NCBI RefSeq assembly: GCF_014836335.1
Contig: NZ_JACSRA010000010.1
Location: 1 to 64,000 of the forward strand
Length of the DNA: 64,000 nucleotides
Direction: 5' to 3'
From: Clostridium cibarium
Lineage (GTDB): Bacteria; Bacillota; Clostridia; Clostridiales; Clostridiaceae
The notes under the pieces are model-generated. The model ran no database searches. It was given only the letters and a program-made list of their open reading frames with translations, and was not told the origin of the DNA. This document shows positions 27,472 through 36,109 of this stretch, one piece after another. Position 1 is the first letter of the stretch; every line of letters begins with the position of its first letter. The translations under genes were made by a program, and so were the position numbers.

Positions 27472-28875
27472 ATGAATTTAGATAGATATAAAAAAATAGA
27501 TGAAAAAGATATTGAATATTTAAAATCAGTACTAGGACAAGATAGAGTTTTATCAGGAGATGAAATTAGCGAAGATTTTAGCCATGATGAATTAGGTGGA
27601 ATAAGCAAAATGCCTGAAGTTTTGGTTGAAGTATTAACAACAGAAGAAGTATCAAAAGTAGTTAAATATGCATATGAAAATAATATTCCAGTTATACCAA
27701 GAGGGTCTGGAACAGGCCTTGTTGGAGCTTCAGTTCCTATACATGGTGGAATTATGATAAATATGTGCAAGATGAATAAAATATTAGAGGTAGATGAAGA
27801 AAACCTAACTTTAACAGTAGAACCAGGAGTGCTTTTGATGGAAATAGGAGATTATGTTAAAGAATATGACTTATTTTATCCACCAGACCCAGGAGAAAAG
27901 TCAGCAACAATAGCAGGTAATATAAACACAAATGCAGGTGGAATGAGAGCTGTAAAATATGGGGTAACAAGAGATTACGTAAGAGGATTAGAACTAGTGC
28001 TTCCAACAGGGGAAATCATAAAGGTTGGAGGAAAGGTTGTAAAAAACAGTTCGGGATATAGTATTAAAGATATGGTTTGTGGCTCAGAAGGGACTTTAGC
28101 TATAGTGACAAAAGCTATATTAAAGTTAATTCCAGCACCTAAAAAATCAATAAGTCTATTGATTCCATTTCCTAATTTATCTTTAGCAATAGAAACAGTT
28201 CCAAAGATAATAAAATCAAAAGTAATACCTACATCAATAGAATTTATGGAAAGAGACGTAATACTTGCAGCTGAAGAGTTCTTAGGAAGAAAGTTTCCAG
28301 ATAATACAGCAGATGCCTATCTATTACTAACATTTGATGGCAATAGCACAGAAGAAATAGAAAAAGATTATGAGGGAGTAGCAAATATAGTTTTAAATGA
28401 AGGAGCATTAGACATATTCATAGCTGATACAGATGAAAGAAAAGAGGCCATTTGGTCTGCTAGAGGAGCATTTTTAGAAGCAATCAAGGCATCTACAACC
28501 GAAATGGATGAATGCGATGTTTGTGTTCCAAGAAATAGAGTAGCTGATTTTATAAATTACACATATGAACTTCAAAAGGAATTCAATGTTAGAATAAAGA
28601 ATTTTGGTCATGCTGGAGATGGAAATCTTCATGTATATATATTAAAGGATAAAATGACAGAAGAAGAATGGAATAAAAAATTATCACAAGTGTTTAACTG
28701 CATGTATGAAAAAGCTAGAGAATTAAGAGGGCAAGTTTCAGGAGAACATGGTATAGGTTTTGCAAAGAAAGTTTACTTAAAAGATCAGATAGGAGATGTT
28801 ACTTCTATACTGATGAAAAATATAAAACAAGCATTTGACCCTAAAAATATCTTAAATCCAGGAAAAGTATGTTAA
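27472..28875 (+). CDS. lctD: FAD-linked D-lactate dehydrogenase (LctD/GlcD family)
   Basis: A 467-residue flavoenzyme of the GlcD/LctD family. The PCMH-type FAD domain has [20 protein letters not shown] near residue 80 and [26 protein letters not shown]. The C-terminal FAD-oxidase domain has the [13 protein letters not shown] segment with the active-site His and [13 protein letters not shown]. It oxidises lactate to pyruvate and passes electrons to the Etf pair encoded just upstream. The start is the ATG seven bases after AAGGAGGAT. No lactate permease or racemase gene follows; a terminator closes the operon. Confidence 0.92.
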   Translation: MNLDRYKKIDEKDIEYLKSVLGQDRVLSGDEISEDFSHDELGGISKMPEVLVEVLTTEEVSKVVKYAYENNIPVIPRGSGTGLVGASVPIHGGIMINMCKMNKILEVDEENLTLTVEPGVLLMEIGDYVKEYDLFYPPDPGEKSATIAGNINTNAGGMRAVKYGVTRDYVRGLELVLPTGEIIKVGGKVVKNSSGYSIKDMVCGSEGTLAIVTKAILKLIPAPKKSISLLIPFPNLSLAIETVPKIIKSKVIPTSIEFMERDVILAAEEFLGRKFPDNTADAYLLLTFDGNSTEEIEKDYEGVANIVLNEGALDIFIADTDERKEAIWSARGAFLEAIKASTTEMDECDVCVPRNRVADFINYTYELQKEFNVRIKNFGHAGDGNLHVYILKDKMTEEEWNKKLSQVFNCMYEKARELRGQVSGEHGIGFAKKVYLKDQIGDVTSILMKNIKQAFDPKNILNPGKVC

Positions 28876-28894
28876 CACTATATAAATAGTTAAA

Positions 28895-28942
28895 GAAAGC
28901 TATCTATAATGAAGTTTAACTCGTTGATAGATAGCTTCTTTG
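28895..28942 (+). terminator. Terminator of the lactate dehydrogenase operon
   Basis: Stem GAAAGCTATCTAT (28895-28907) with ATAGATAGCTTC (28927-28938). The T run is short (TTTG), so efficiency is uncertain. Confidence 0.7.
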
Positions 28943-29023
28943 CCTGTTAAAATAATATTCATATAAATTATATTAATAACAAGTACATGTTTAAATTTCT
29001 AAGGATTTAAAGAAATATCAAGT

Positions 29024-30451
29024 TTACTTAGTATAATCAGTGTAATCAGATTTAAACCACTTAATTGATATACTTGATTTTCCAGTTTCATCTTTAGGAT
29101 TAATCTGAATTTCATTGGAATCCACAACATTTTTATTTATGAGTAATACAGTATTATCAGGATTATCACAATAAAATGTAATACCTTTTAAGTTTTCAAT
29201 AGAAGGTACGCTTTTACCAAAAATAGGATCGTTTATACAATCTATATTTATATATTCCTTTCCATTAACCTTGCCCTTAGTGTATAATAAATGCTTTTGA
29301 GCATTAGCATAATCTAAGAGTCTAGAGGTTTTTGCAACAAGTATTTTTCCAGTACTTTGATAATCAGTTAACATTCTGAGAGCTTTTATATTTTCATCTG
29401 AGAATAGATTTTCTGAATTAATGCCAAAATGTTGTGCTATTATTGAATACTGTTTCTTTTTCACTATAGAGTCTAGATTATTTCGAGTTAGTTGAAGATG
29501 CAAATTTTGGGTATTCCATGTCCAATCATCTTTGCCATTAACCAACCCTCTATTATATCTATGAAACCCCCATATCTTCTGTTTATCAACTAGTGTAATT
29601 TGATAAAGTGGATAGTCATGTCCAAAATTATTATCTTGTGTAGAATTCCATATATATTTAATACCATTTTTTACAGTCAAGTCTGCATGGTAATAAGGTG
29701 ATGATGGGTCGTCCCCTTTTTGGTAACTCATAAATTTAGAAGACCCATGTGCTCCAAGGTTTTGGGTATTAGATCTATTACCATGATTTATCCAGACTTT
29801 GAAGTTAGAATTTATAGAGGTTAATTCATTCCAAGCATCAATAGCTAAATTTCTGTTGAAGTTCGTATTCTTTTCGCTATCAGTTGAAAAATCTCCAAAT
29901 GTGTGAATAGAATCTATCCAACCGGCATGAGTATAATTAATTATCTCATCTGAATTGTGTTTTGTTGAACTATCTGTGCCTTTATAATAAGTCATTATAC
30001 TTTCAGAGCCATTTCCATGCTCATCCACTTTCCCTTTTGTATCATTGCCCATATACATCCACATAGAATCCCCAACATCAAGACCTACACCTTCACCATA
30101 AGGAGTCTGTTCTTTAGTATTTAAAAATTTATGATATCTTTCAAATTCTTCTAGGGTTGTATCGTCTATATCACTGCATATAGCTAGCATTGAGCTGTAC
30201 GGATATGGAAATTTTCTTAAATCTTTTTCATTATAATATGGATTCTTAGTATTAGAATTCAATGAATTTAGAATTGCTTGTATATTTTGGTGTGAAACAT
30301 TATTCGTATCATCTTCAGCAGATATATTGTTATTCGTTGTGGCAACTGGAATACTTTTTTTTATCAATTTACAAGCACCAATACTTGAAAATAAAATCAA
30401 TAAAACGGTAATTGGTAAAACTAGTTTTTTTTTCATTACAAATTTTTTCAT
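29024..30451 (-). CDS. Exported lipoprotein of unknown function
   Basis: A 475-residue protein with an N-terminal hydrophobic segment and the lipobox SIGAC (Cys27), so it is likely a lipid-anchored surface protein. I do not recognise the family with confidence. Visible features are SDIDDTTLEEFERYHKFL, a DVGDSMWMYMG stretch, the segment THAGWIDSIHTFGDFS and WINHGNRSNTQNLGAHG. Asp pairs and spaced His residues of this kind occur in polysaccharide-deacetylase-like barrels, so a carbohydrate-active role is possible but unproven. The C-terminal 100 residues look like a small beta domain. Start ATG 30451, AAGGTG seven bases upstream. It appears monocistronic. Confidence 0.65.
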   Translation of the reverse strand: MKKFVMKKKLVLPITVLLILFSSIGACKLIKKSIPVATTNNNISAEDDTNNVSHQNIQAILNSLNSNTKNPYYNEKDLRKFPYPYSSMLAICSDIDDTTLEEFERYHKFLNTKEQTPYGEGVGLDVGDSMWMYMGNDTKGKVDEHGNGSESIMTYYKGTDSSTKHNSDEIINYTHAGWIDSIHTFGDFSTDSEKNTNFNRNLAIDAWNELTSINSNFKVWINHGNRSNTQNLGAHGSSKFMSYQKGDDPSSPYYHADLTVKNGIKYIWNSTQDNNFGHDYPLYQITLVDKQKIWGFHRYNRGLVNGKDDWTWNTQNLHLQLTRNNLDSIVKKKQYSIIAQHFGINSENLFSDENIKALRMLTDYQSTGKILVAKTSRLLDYANAQKHLLYTKGKVNGKEYINIDCINDPIFGKSVPSIENLKGITFYCDNPDNTVLLINKNVVDSNEIQINPKDETGKSSISIKWFKSDYTDYTK

Positions 30452-30638
30452 ATTTATGCACCTTCAAACCTAAACATATGTTTTCAAATTATAATTTTAG
30501 TATAATACAAAAACATAAGTTAGTAAATTTAGAATACGAGAAATATGTAAAGTCATAATTGATAGGAATTGTAGTTTATATGTTATAAGAATATATTTAT
30601 TGTTTAAAATTCTTTTAATTGTAACCATATATATGGTA

Positions 30639-30682
30639 ATATTCTTAAGAATATGCTGACAAAATGAGAGGTTACAGGGTTT
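30639..30682. repeat. Dispersed repeat, copy B
   Basis: The 20-mer at 30639-30658 is identical to 13035-13054, with weaker similarity to 30682. A second perfect palindrome ACCATATATATGGT lies just upstream at 30624-30637. The surrounding intergenic stretch (30452-30728) holds no gene. Confidence 0.6.
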
Positions 30683-30728
30683 TAAGTTATTTAAAATAGA
30701 ATTTATTAGATAAAAATATAAGCTGCAC

Positions 30729-30759
30729 AAAAAAGATGTATCAGCAGTCTGATACATCT
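30729..30759 (-). terminator. Terminator of fabV
   Basis: Perfect 11-bp stem AGATGTATCAG (30734-30744) with CTGATACATCT (30749-30759); on the minus strand it is followed by six T residues. It lies just past the fabV stop. Confidence 0.88.
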
Positions 30760-30777
30760 ATAAATTTATTATAATTC

Positions 30778-31965
30778 TTAAATTAAGTTTTCTATTTCTA
30801 CCTTTTGTTCAACTTCAGTATCATAATTAATATCTGAAATAGCAAATCCAAAGAGTTTGAAAAATTCATTTTCAAAGGCATCAATATCAGTTAAATTATT
30901 TATATTATCACTATTAATTTGGTTCCAGATATCTAAGACTTCTTTTTGAACGTCATCTCTCATTTCTAAATCATCAAGACGTATTCTTCTTTTAGAATCT
31001 AATAGTATATCTTCTTTATAAAGGAAATCTGAAAACAGTCTATACATTTGTTCTATACAACCTTCATTTATAGATTTTGCATTCATAACTTTATTAAGTA
31101 TTGATATGTATAGTGGAAGTACAGGTATAGCTAAACTTGATTGAGTAACAAGAGCTTTATTAACCGCTACATATGCACTACCATTTGATTTTGAAAGAAA
31201 TTTATTTAATTCATGTGCTGTTTTTTCCAAATCTTCTTTTGCTTTTCCTATTGTACCAAATCTATATATTGCATGAGTTATATCTGGACCAATGTAAGAG
31301 TAGGCAATTGTTTTTGCGCCATCAGCTAGAACATCTGCTTTACTAAGCTTTTCTATCCAAAGCTTCCAGTCTTCTCCGCCCATAACCTTGATTGTTTCTT
31401 CTATTTCTTCAGATGTTGCTGGTTCGATTTTTGTATTAGATATAACTTTAGTATGAAAATCAACAGTTTTATTTTCATAGATATCACCTATTGGTTTTAA
31501 CTTTGAGTTATAAACTTTATCTGAATTAGGATCTCTTCTTCTAGGAGAAGCTATACTATATATAACAAGGTCTACTTTCCCAAAAGTGTTTCTGATAACT
31601 TCAATAATTTTTTCTTTTGTTTCATTTGAAAAAGCATCTCCATTAATTGTTTTAGATTGAAAACCATATTTTTTTGCTTCTTCTTCAAAGGTAGCTGTAT
31701 TATACCATCCAGCAGTAGCAGGCTTGTTGTTCGTAGCTGGTTTTTCAAATACAACTCCAATAGTATCAGCATCCATACCAAAGGTCGATACTATTCTTGA
31801 AGCTAAACCATATCCAGTTGAAGCTCCAAGTACAAGAACTTTCTTAGCTCCACTGATTTTACCTTTCTTCAAGGTATAGCCAACTTGATCTAATACGTTC
31901 TTTTTACATCCTTCTGGATGTGCTGTTATACATATAAAGTCTTTAAATCTAGGTTTTATTATCAT
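30778..31965 (-). CDS. fabV: Trans-2-enoyl-CoA/ACP reductase, FabV/TER family
   Basis: A 396-residue NAD(P)H-dependent enoyl reductase. The N-terminal KPRFKDFICITAHPEGCKKNV segment is diagnostic. The nucleotide-binding loop is VLGASTGYGLASR, and the active-site Tyr-x8-Lys motif is YRFGTIGKAK. In clostridia such proteins reduce crotonyl-CoA irreversibly (TER) or serve as a triclosan-resistant FabI substitute; which role applies cannot be told from sequence. The start is ATG 31965 with AGGAGG six bases upstream; a longer open frame to 32022 begins with unlikely residues. Own terminator downstream. It shares a strand with the DUF1349 gene but a terminator separates them. Confidence 0.95.
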   Translation of the reverse strand: MIIKPRFKDFICITAHPEGCKKNVLDQVGYTLKKGKISGAKKVLVLGASTGYGLASRIVSTFGMDADTIGVVFEKPATNNKPATAGWYNTATFEEEAKKYGFQSKTINGDAFSNETKEKIIEVIRNTFGKVDLVIYSIASPRRRDPNSDKVYNSKLKPIGDIYENKTVDFHTKVISNTKIEPATSEEIEETIKVMGGEDWKLWIEKLSKADVLADGAKTIAYSYIGPDITHAIYRFGTIGKAKEDLEKTAHELNKFLSKSNGSAYVAVNKALVTQSSLAIPVLPLYISILNKVMNAKSINEGCIEQMYRLFSDFLYKEDILLDSKRRIRLDDLEMRDDVQKEVLDIWNQINSDNINNLTDIDAFENEFFKLFGFAISDINYDTEVEQKVEIENLI

Positions 31966-32056
31966 AAAATTCCTCCTAATGTAAATAGATAGCATGTTAA
32001 TCTTTGATATAAATATTAACATAAAGTTTATTAATTAAAAAGTTAATTGTAAATAA

Positions 32057-32085
32057 AAAAGCACAGCTTCAGAAGTTGTGCTTTT
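32057..32085 (-). terminator. Terminator of the DUF1349 gene
   Basis: Stem AAAAGCACA (32057-32065) with TGTGCTTTT (32077-32085); the minus-strand read ends in T residues, and the hairpin sits right after the stop. Confidence 0.8.
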
Positions 32086-32088
32086 AGT

Positions 32089-32670
32089 CTATTCCCACAG
32101 ACATTCAGATACATTTATTTCAGAGAAAACCGCATCAAATGAAGAGTTAGCAGGACTACAAGCATAAATGCCAAAATTGATTTCATCATTGACTTTGAAG
32201 AGATGAAAAATTCTCATTTGCATATATGTTTTACCATCTAGAGAGTTTTCAATGCAAAAATCACTATCTCTACGACTTAATCTATAATACATTGATTTAA
32301 TACAACCATCTATATCAGTAGTAGCCCAATCAGAAAAACCATTATTAGTAACAACACTTCCTAATCTTTGATATTTTTCATTTTCAAATTCAATAGATGA
32401 TTTAAACCAGTTGTCACTATCTTGATAGATAACAACTCCACATTGATCAAATTGCTTTTTGCTGTTGAAGGCAGTTTTAACAGTAAATGAAAAATATTTT
32501 TCATCTGTTTTTATTAGTAATGCAGGTGCATTATCATTTCTAAATCCATAATAAGTTCTTTGCCAAAGGTCTGTATTTTGTTCTGTCGTGATAGTGATTC
32601 TATTTTTATTAATTTCGAATTTTCTAGGTTTATTAATCCAAAAGGTTTCTTTAAAATTAAAATTTAGCAT
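32089..32670 (-). CDS. DUF1349 concanavalin-like beta-sandwich protein
   Basis: A 193-residue soluble protein with the DUF1349 pattern: TDLWQRTYYGFRNDNAPALL near residue 35, FDQCGVVIYQDSDNWFKSSIEFE at about 75-97, WATTDIDG, and FGIYACSP near the C terminus. The fold is a lectin/glucanase-like beta-sandwich; members occur beside sugar-metabolism genes but have no fixed biochemical function. No signal peptide, so it is cytoplasmic. GGAGGG lies about 9-10 bases before the ATG. Single-gene unit with its own terminator, upstream of fabV on the same strand. Confidence 0.85.
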   Translation of the reverse strand: MLNFNFKETFWINKPRKFEINKNRITITTEQNTDLWQRTYYGFRNDNAPALLIKTDEKYFSFTVKTAFNSKKQFDQCGVVIYQDSDNWFKSSIEFENEKYQRLGSVVTNNGFSDWATTDIDGCIKSMYYRLSRRDSDFCIENSLDGKTYMQMRIFHLFKVNDEINFGIYACSPANSSFDAVFSEINVSECLWE

Positions 32671-32868
32671 ATATTACATCCCTCCATTTATAATAGTAAA
32701 ATTCGTAAATCACAATATAAAAAAGCAAATTGTGAGAAGAAAGAACAATTCTCATTTACCATATTGTACCACAGGTTGTTGGACTAATTCTATATAATAG
32801 AAGATTATCTTGGTAAAATGATAGGTTGTAATTATGCTATTGAATAAATAAAGCTTTAAAAGAAAATA

Positions 32869-32925
32869 TTGACAAAAGTGATTATATTAAATACAATATG
32901 TATTGTGTATATACTGTGTATTAAT
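32869..32925 (+). promoter_or_regulatory. Promoter and likely operator of the YtrA-type operon
   Basis: TTGACA (32869-32874), a 17-base spacer and TACAAT (32892-32897) make a near-consensus sigma-A promoter. The TACAATATGTATTGTGTAT and TGTGTAT elements overlapping and following the -10 form imperfect inverted and direct repeats, consistent with autoregulation by the GntR protein. The rest of 32671-32868 shows no gene. Confidence 0.75.
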
Positions 32926-32955
32926 AACATAAACAGTTAAGAAAGAGGAATTCAA

Positions 32956-33336
32956 ATGAAGATTATTGTAACTAATGTTTCAGAGCAACCACTATATCAG
33001 CAAATAAAAGAACAAATAAAGTCTGCAATAATTTCTGGGGAGTTAAAAGAAGGGGAAGCGCTACCTTCCATAAGAGCCCTGGCAAATGATTTGCGAGTTA
33101 GCGTTCTTACCACGAGAAGAGTATATAGTGAACTTGAAGAAGAAGGATTTATTATAACTAAGGCAGGAAAGGGGTCATTTGTGGCTCCAGGAAATCTTGA
33201 GCTTTTAAGAGAATCAAAAAGACGTATGGTAGAAGATAAGTTATCAGAAGCTTGGGAAACAGCGCGTTTACTTGGAATTTCTAGAGAGGAATTATATTCT
33301 ATGATGGATATTATTTTTGAGGAGGATGAGAGATGA
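32956..33336 (+). CDS. GntR regulator, YtrA subfamily
   Basis: A 126-residue regulator: the winged helix in residues 1-75 has PLYQQIKEQIKSAIISGELK and the GEALPSIRALANDLRVSVLT signature, and a short C-terminal helical dimerisation tail replaces the large effector domain. This is the YtrA layout. Such proteins sit first in ABC-exporter operons and repress them, often responding to cell-envelope antibiotics. It overlaps the ABC ATPase gene by four bases, so the two are translationally coupled. Confidence 0.92.
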   Translation: MKIIVTNVSEQPLYQQIKEQIKSAIISGELKEGEALPSIRALANDLRVSVLTTRRVYSELEEEGFIITKAGKGSFVAPGNLELLRESKRRMVEDKLSEAWETARLLGISREELYSMMDIIFEEDER

Positions 33337-34199
33337 GTAATGTTTTAGAGGTAAATGGATTAAAAAAGGATTATGGAGCATTTAAATTAAATGATGTAAG
33401 TTTTTCATTACAAGAAGGCTGTATAACTGGTTTTATAGGCGTAAATGGAGCTGGAAAAACAACAACTATAAAATCAATTCTTGGACTTGTTTTAAAAGAT
33501 GCTGGTAGCGTTAAACTATTCGGAAAAGAAATTGAAAAAAATGAACAAGAATTGAAGAATTATATAGGTGTAGTTTTGGATGAAGGATGTTTTTATGAAG
33601 AGATGACATTAAAAGAAATGAAGAATGTTATAGCTCCAGCTTATACAAATTGGGATGAAAAGATATTTAGAAATTATATAAATCGTTTTGATTTGAACCT
33701 TAAACAAAAAATTTCAACATTATCAAAAGGAATGAAGATGAAATATAGCATAGCATTAGCTCTATCTCATCATGCAGATTTACTTATAATGGATGAACCA
33801 ACAAGTGGACTAGATCCTTTAATTAGAAGTGAAATTCTTGATATAGTTTTAGAATTTATAAGAGAAGAAGGAAAAAGTGTATTTTTTTCAACACATATAA
33901 CATCTGATTTAGATAAAATAGCTGATATGCTTATTTTAATAGATAAGGGTGAAATACTGTTAAATGAAGAAAAGGATTTAATATTAGATACTTATGGAGT
34001 AGTGAAAGGTGATAGTAATTTATTAAATGATGAAAACAGAAAGTTATTTTTAAACATAAAAGAAAGTAGATATAATTTTGAAGCCATTACAAATAGAAAA
34101 AATGATGTGCGCAAACACATGGATGGGGTAATAATTGAAAGACCAACCATTGAAGACGTTATGCTTGCTCATATAGGAGGGGATAGAGATGCTATTTAA
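33333..34199 (+). CDS. ABC transporter ATP-binding protein
   Basis: A 288-residue ABC ATPase. Walker A is GVNGAGKTT (about residues 36-44), the signature is LSKGMKMKY, Walker B is LLIMDEPTSGLDP, and the H-loop is FFSTH. The C-terminal 70 residues are a family-specific extension. It energises an ABC-2-type exporter whose membrane subunit is encoded by the next, overlapping gene. Controlled by the YtrA-like repressor upstream. Confidence 0.93.
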   Translation: MSNVLEVNGLKKDYGAFKLNDVSFSLQEGCITGFIGVNGAGKTTTIKSILGLVLKDAGSVKLFGKEIEKNEQELKNYIGVVLDEGCFYEEMTLKEMKNVIAPAYTNWDEKIFRNYINRFDLNLKQKISTLSKGMKMKYSIALALSHHADLLIMDEPTSGLDPLIRSEILDIVLEFIREEGKSVFFSTHITSDLDKIADMLILIDKGEILLNEEKDLILDTYGVVKGDSNLLNDENRKLFLNIKESRYNFEAITNRKNDVRKHMDGVIIERPTIEDVMLAHIGGDRDAI

Positions 34200-34833
34200 T
34201 TTATTAAAAAAAGATTTTATTTTAACTAAAAAATATTTAATATTTTTACTTATTTATGCCGTTGGAATGCCAATTGTATTTACTCTTGAAGAAACACAAT
34301 TTAGAGGAACTTCTACATTTATTTTTATTGTTATGATTATTGAATATATGATGTTAAGTACAGTTTGGAGTAATGAAGAGAAGAATAAAGGTTCTATTCT
34401 TTTGTGTACAACGCCGTATACAAGAAGCGAATTAGTAAAAGAAAAGTATCTTTTTCTAGTAGTAGTATTTATATTAAATTTTATACTATATACTGCTACT
34501 GCTTTATTTATTCCTATAGGCATGAAGAAGCTTAGTATATTAGAAGTTGGCATAGCATTATTAATTAGTGCAATAGTATTTGGAATTTATATACCGATTT
34601 TGTATAAGTATGGACTTCAAAAGACAAGATATATAGGTATGATAATACTATTTGCCACAATTTTTGGCTCGCCTAAATTATTAAGTTGGATGAGCTTAAA
34701 TCATATAAGCATAAATTTTAACATTTCTAATATGAGTATGATTTTAAATAGTGTAATTTACTTAATTGCATTATTCATTGGGTTGATTTCTATGTATATA
34801 TCTATGGGGATTTACGCTAAGAAAGATTTGTAA
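34189..34833 (+). CDS. ABC-2-type transporter membrane subunit
   Basis: A 214-residue protein with six predicted membrane helices and the N-terminal LLKKDFILTKKY segment typical of ABC-2 permeases in YtrA-controlled operons. It overlaps the ATPase gene by 11 bases. The substrate is unknown; bacitracin or other envelope-active compounds are the usual guess for this operon type. A bidirectional terminator follows. Confidence 0.85.
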   Translation: MLFNLLKKDFILTKKYLIFLLIYAVGMPIVFTLEETQFRGTSTFIFIVMIIEYMMLSTVWSNEEKNKGSILLCTTPYTRSELVKEKYLFLVVVFILNFILYTATALFIPIGMKKLSILEVGIALLISAIVFGIYIPILYKYGLQKTRYIGMIILFATIFGSPKLLSWMSLNHISINFNISNMSMILNSVIYLIALFIGLISMYISMGIYAKKDL

Positions 34834-34843
34834 TTTAAATGAT

Positions 34844-34879
34844 CATCCCATATCAAAGAAGTCTTATTGATATGGGATG
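34844..34879. terminator. Bidirectional terminator between ABC exporter and AraC-GyrI gene
   Basis: Perfect 13-bp stem CATCCCATATCAA (34844-34856) with TTGATATGGGATG (34867-34879), located between convergent genes. Confidence 0.8.
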
Positions 34880-34909
34880 AGTATTTTTAGTTATATAAAA
34901 TAAATTTCA

Positions 34910-35770
34910 TTAGTTAGATTTTTTTATAGGAATCCATACTTCGCTTAGATAATTATCACTATCCATATCTTCATTAGAATACCATTCTAATTCAGGACCA
35001 TCTGCATGTTCATAACCAGAACTAGGGAACCATTCTGTGAAAACTCTCTTCCATATACTTTGTTGTGCTTCAGGAAGTTTTCCTCGACATTCAAATTTTA
35101 CCCATGTAAGTTCAGGAATAACTAATTCAACTAATCCTTTAGGTAATTTGCTATCAGATTCTACAGCTATCATATAATCAAAGTCATCTTTTCTGCAGTT
35201 GTAGCAGACTCCATAAAATTCTGGATTTTCATGTTTACCTAATTTCATAATTTTTTCATCAGTTTTGTTTTCACATATCTCAGCCCACATTTTAGGGATA
35301 AGTTTAAAGTTTTCTCCATCAACTGTTGTTATTGGTTTGCTTACACCAACAAGTCTAAATCCTTTTAGTTGTTCAATACGATACTTCATTTCTTCTACTC
35401 CTTTAATAGTTAATTTGAAAGAGATTTTTGGAAAGGTCTTTAATAATGAACCTTTCTTTTTTGCCTCACTAGGGTTTAATCCATGCAAATTTTGAAATGC
35501 TCTTGCAAAAGAAACTGGAGAATCATAGCCATATTTAAGAGCTATATCAAGTATTGTACTATCTGTCTTTTGTAAATCAAAAGCTGCTTGAGTTAATCGT
35601 CTTCGTCTAATGTATTCAGCTAGAGTTACATCTGCAATAAAAGAAAACATTCGTTGAAAATTATAATTAGAACAACAAGCTTTTTGAGCAATGATTTCAT
35701 TGTCGATTTTGCCATCAAGGTTTTCTTCAATATAATCAAGTGCAGCATTCATTTTATCAAGCCATTCCAT
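34910..35770 (-). CDS. AraC regulator with GyrI-like effector domain
   Basis: A 286-residue regulator of the Rob/BmrR-like layout. The N-terminal AraC double helix-turn-helix spans about residues 5-105 (SNYNFQRMFSFIADVTLAEY and ILDIALKYGYDSPVSFARAF). The C-terminal GyrI-like ligand domain (about 125-286) includes KGFRLVGVSKPI, FYGVCYNCRKDDFDYMIAV and the Trp-rich end. Such proteins sense hydrophobic cations or drugs and activate efflux or metabolic genes. Monocistronic and convergent with the ABC exporter. Confidence 0.9.
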   Translation of the reverse strand: MEWLDKMNAALDYIEENLDGKIDNEIIAQKACCSNYNFQRMFSFIADVTLAEYIRRRRLTQAAFDLQKTDSTILDIALKYGYDSPVSFARAFQNLHGLNPSEAKKKGSLLKTFPKISFKLTIKGVEEMKYRIEQLKGFRLVGVSKPITTVDGENFKLIPKMWAEICENKTDEKIMKLGKHENPEFYGVCYNCRKDDFDYMIAVESDSKLPKGLVELVIPELTWVKFECRGKLPEAQQSIWKRVFTEWFPSSGYEHADGPELEWYSNEDMDSDNYLSEVWIPIKKSN

Positions 35771-36018
35771 TCATTTCATCCCCTTCATAAATTAATCATA
35801 GCAAATAGAAATATCTTCTTCGCAACTATTCTTGCACAAATTTATTATAACAATAGACTTCCATTAAATAAACAAGTAGGAATATTTAGGATGAATGGAA
35901 AACTATTTAAAATGATTACGATAAATCACCCATTGAATTAAAATTAATCGTATATTTTATTTTTATTTCAGAAATAAACATATTTTAATAAATATAAACT
36001 AAAATTACTGCATATTTT

Positions 36019-36055
36019 AGTTAACGTTTACAATGATTGTTGGCATAAATATAAT
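36019..36055 (+). promoter_or_regulatory. Promoter with overlapping cre box, Opp-type operon
   Basis: TTTACA (36027-36032), a 17-base spacer and TATAAT (36050-36055). The minus-strand read of 36019-36034, ATTGTAAACGTTAACT, matches 15 of 16 positions of the cre consensus and overlaps the -35. The remaining intergenic DNA (35771-36018) shows no gene. Confidence 0.7.
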
Positions 36056-36109
36056 TTAAGTGTACAAGGGAATAAATAACAAATTAAATATATTTATGGG
36101 GGGAAAAAA

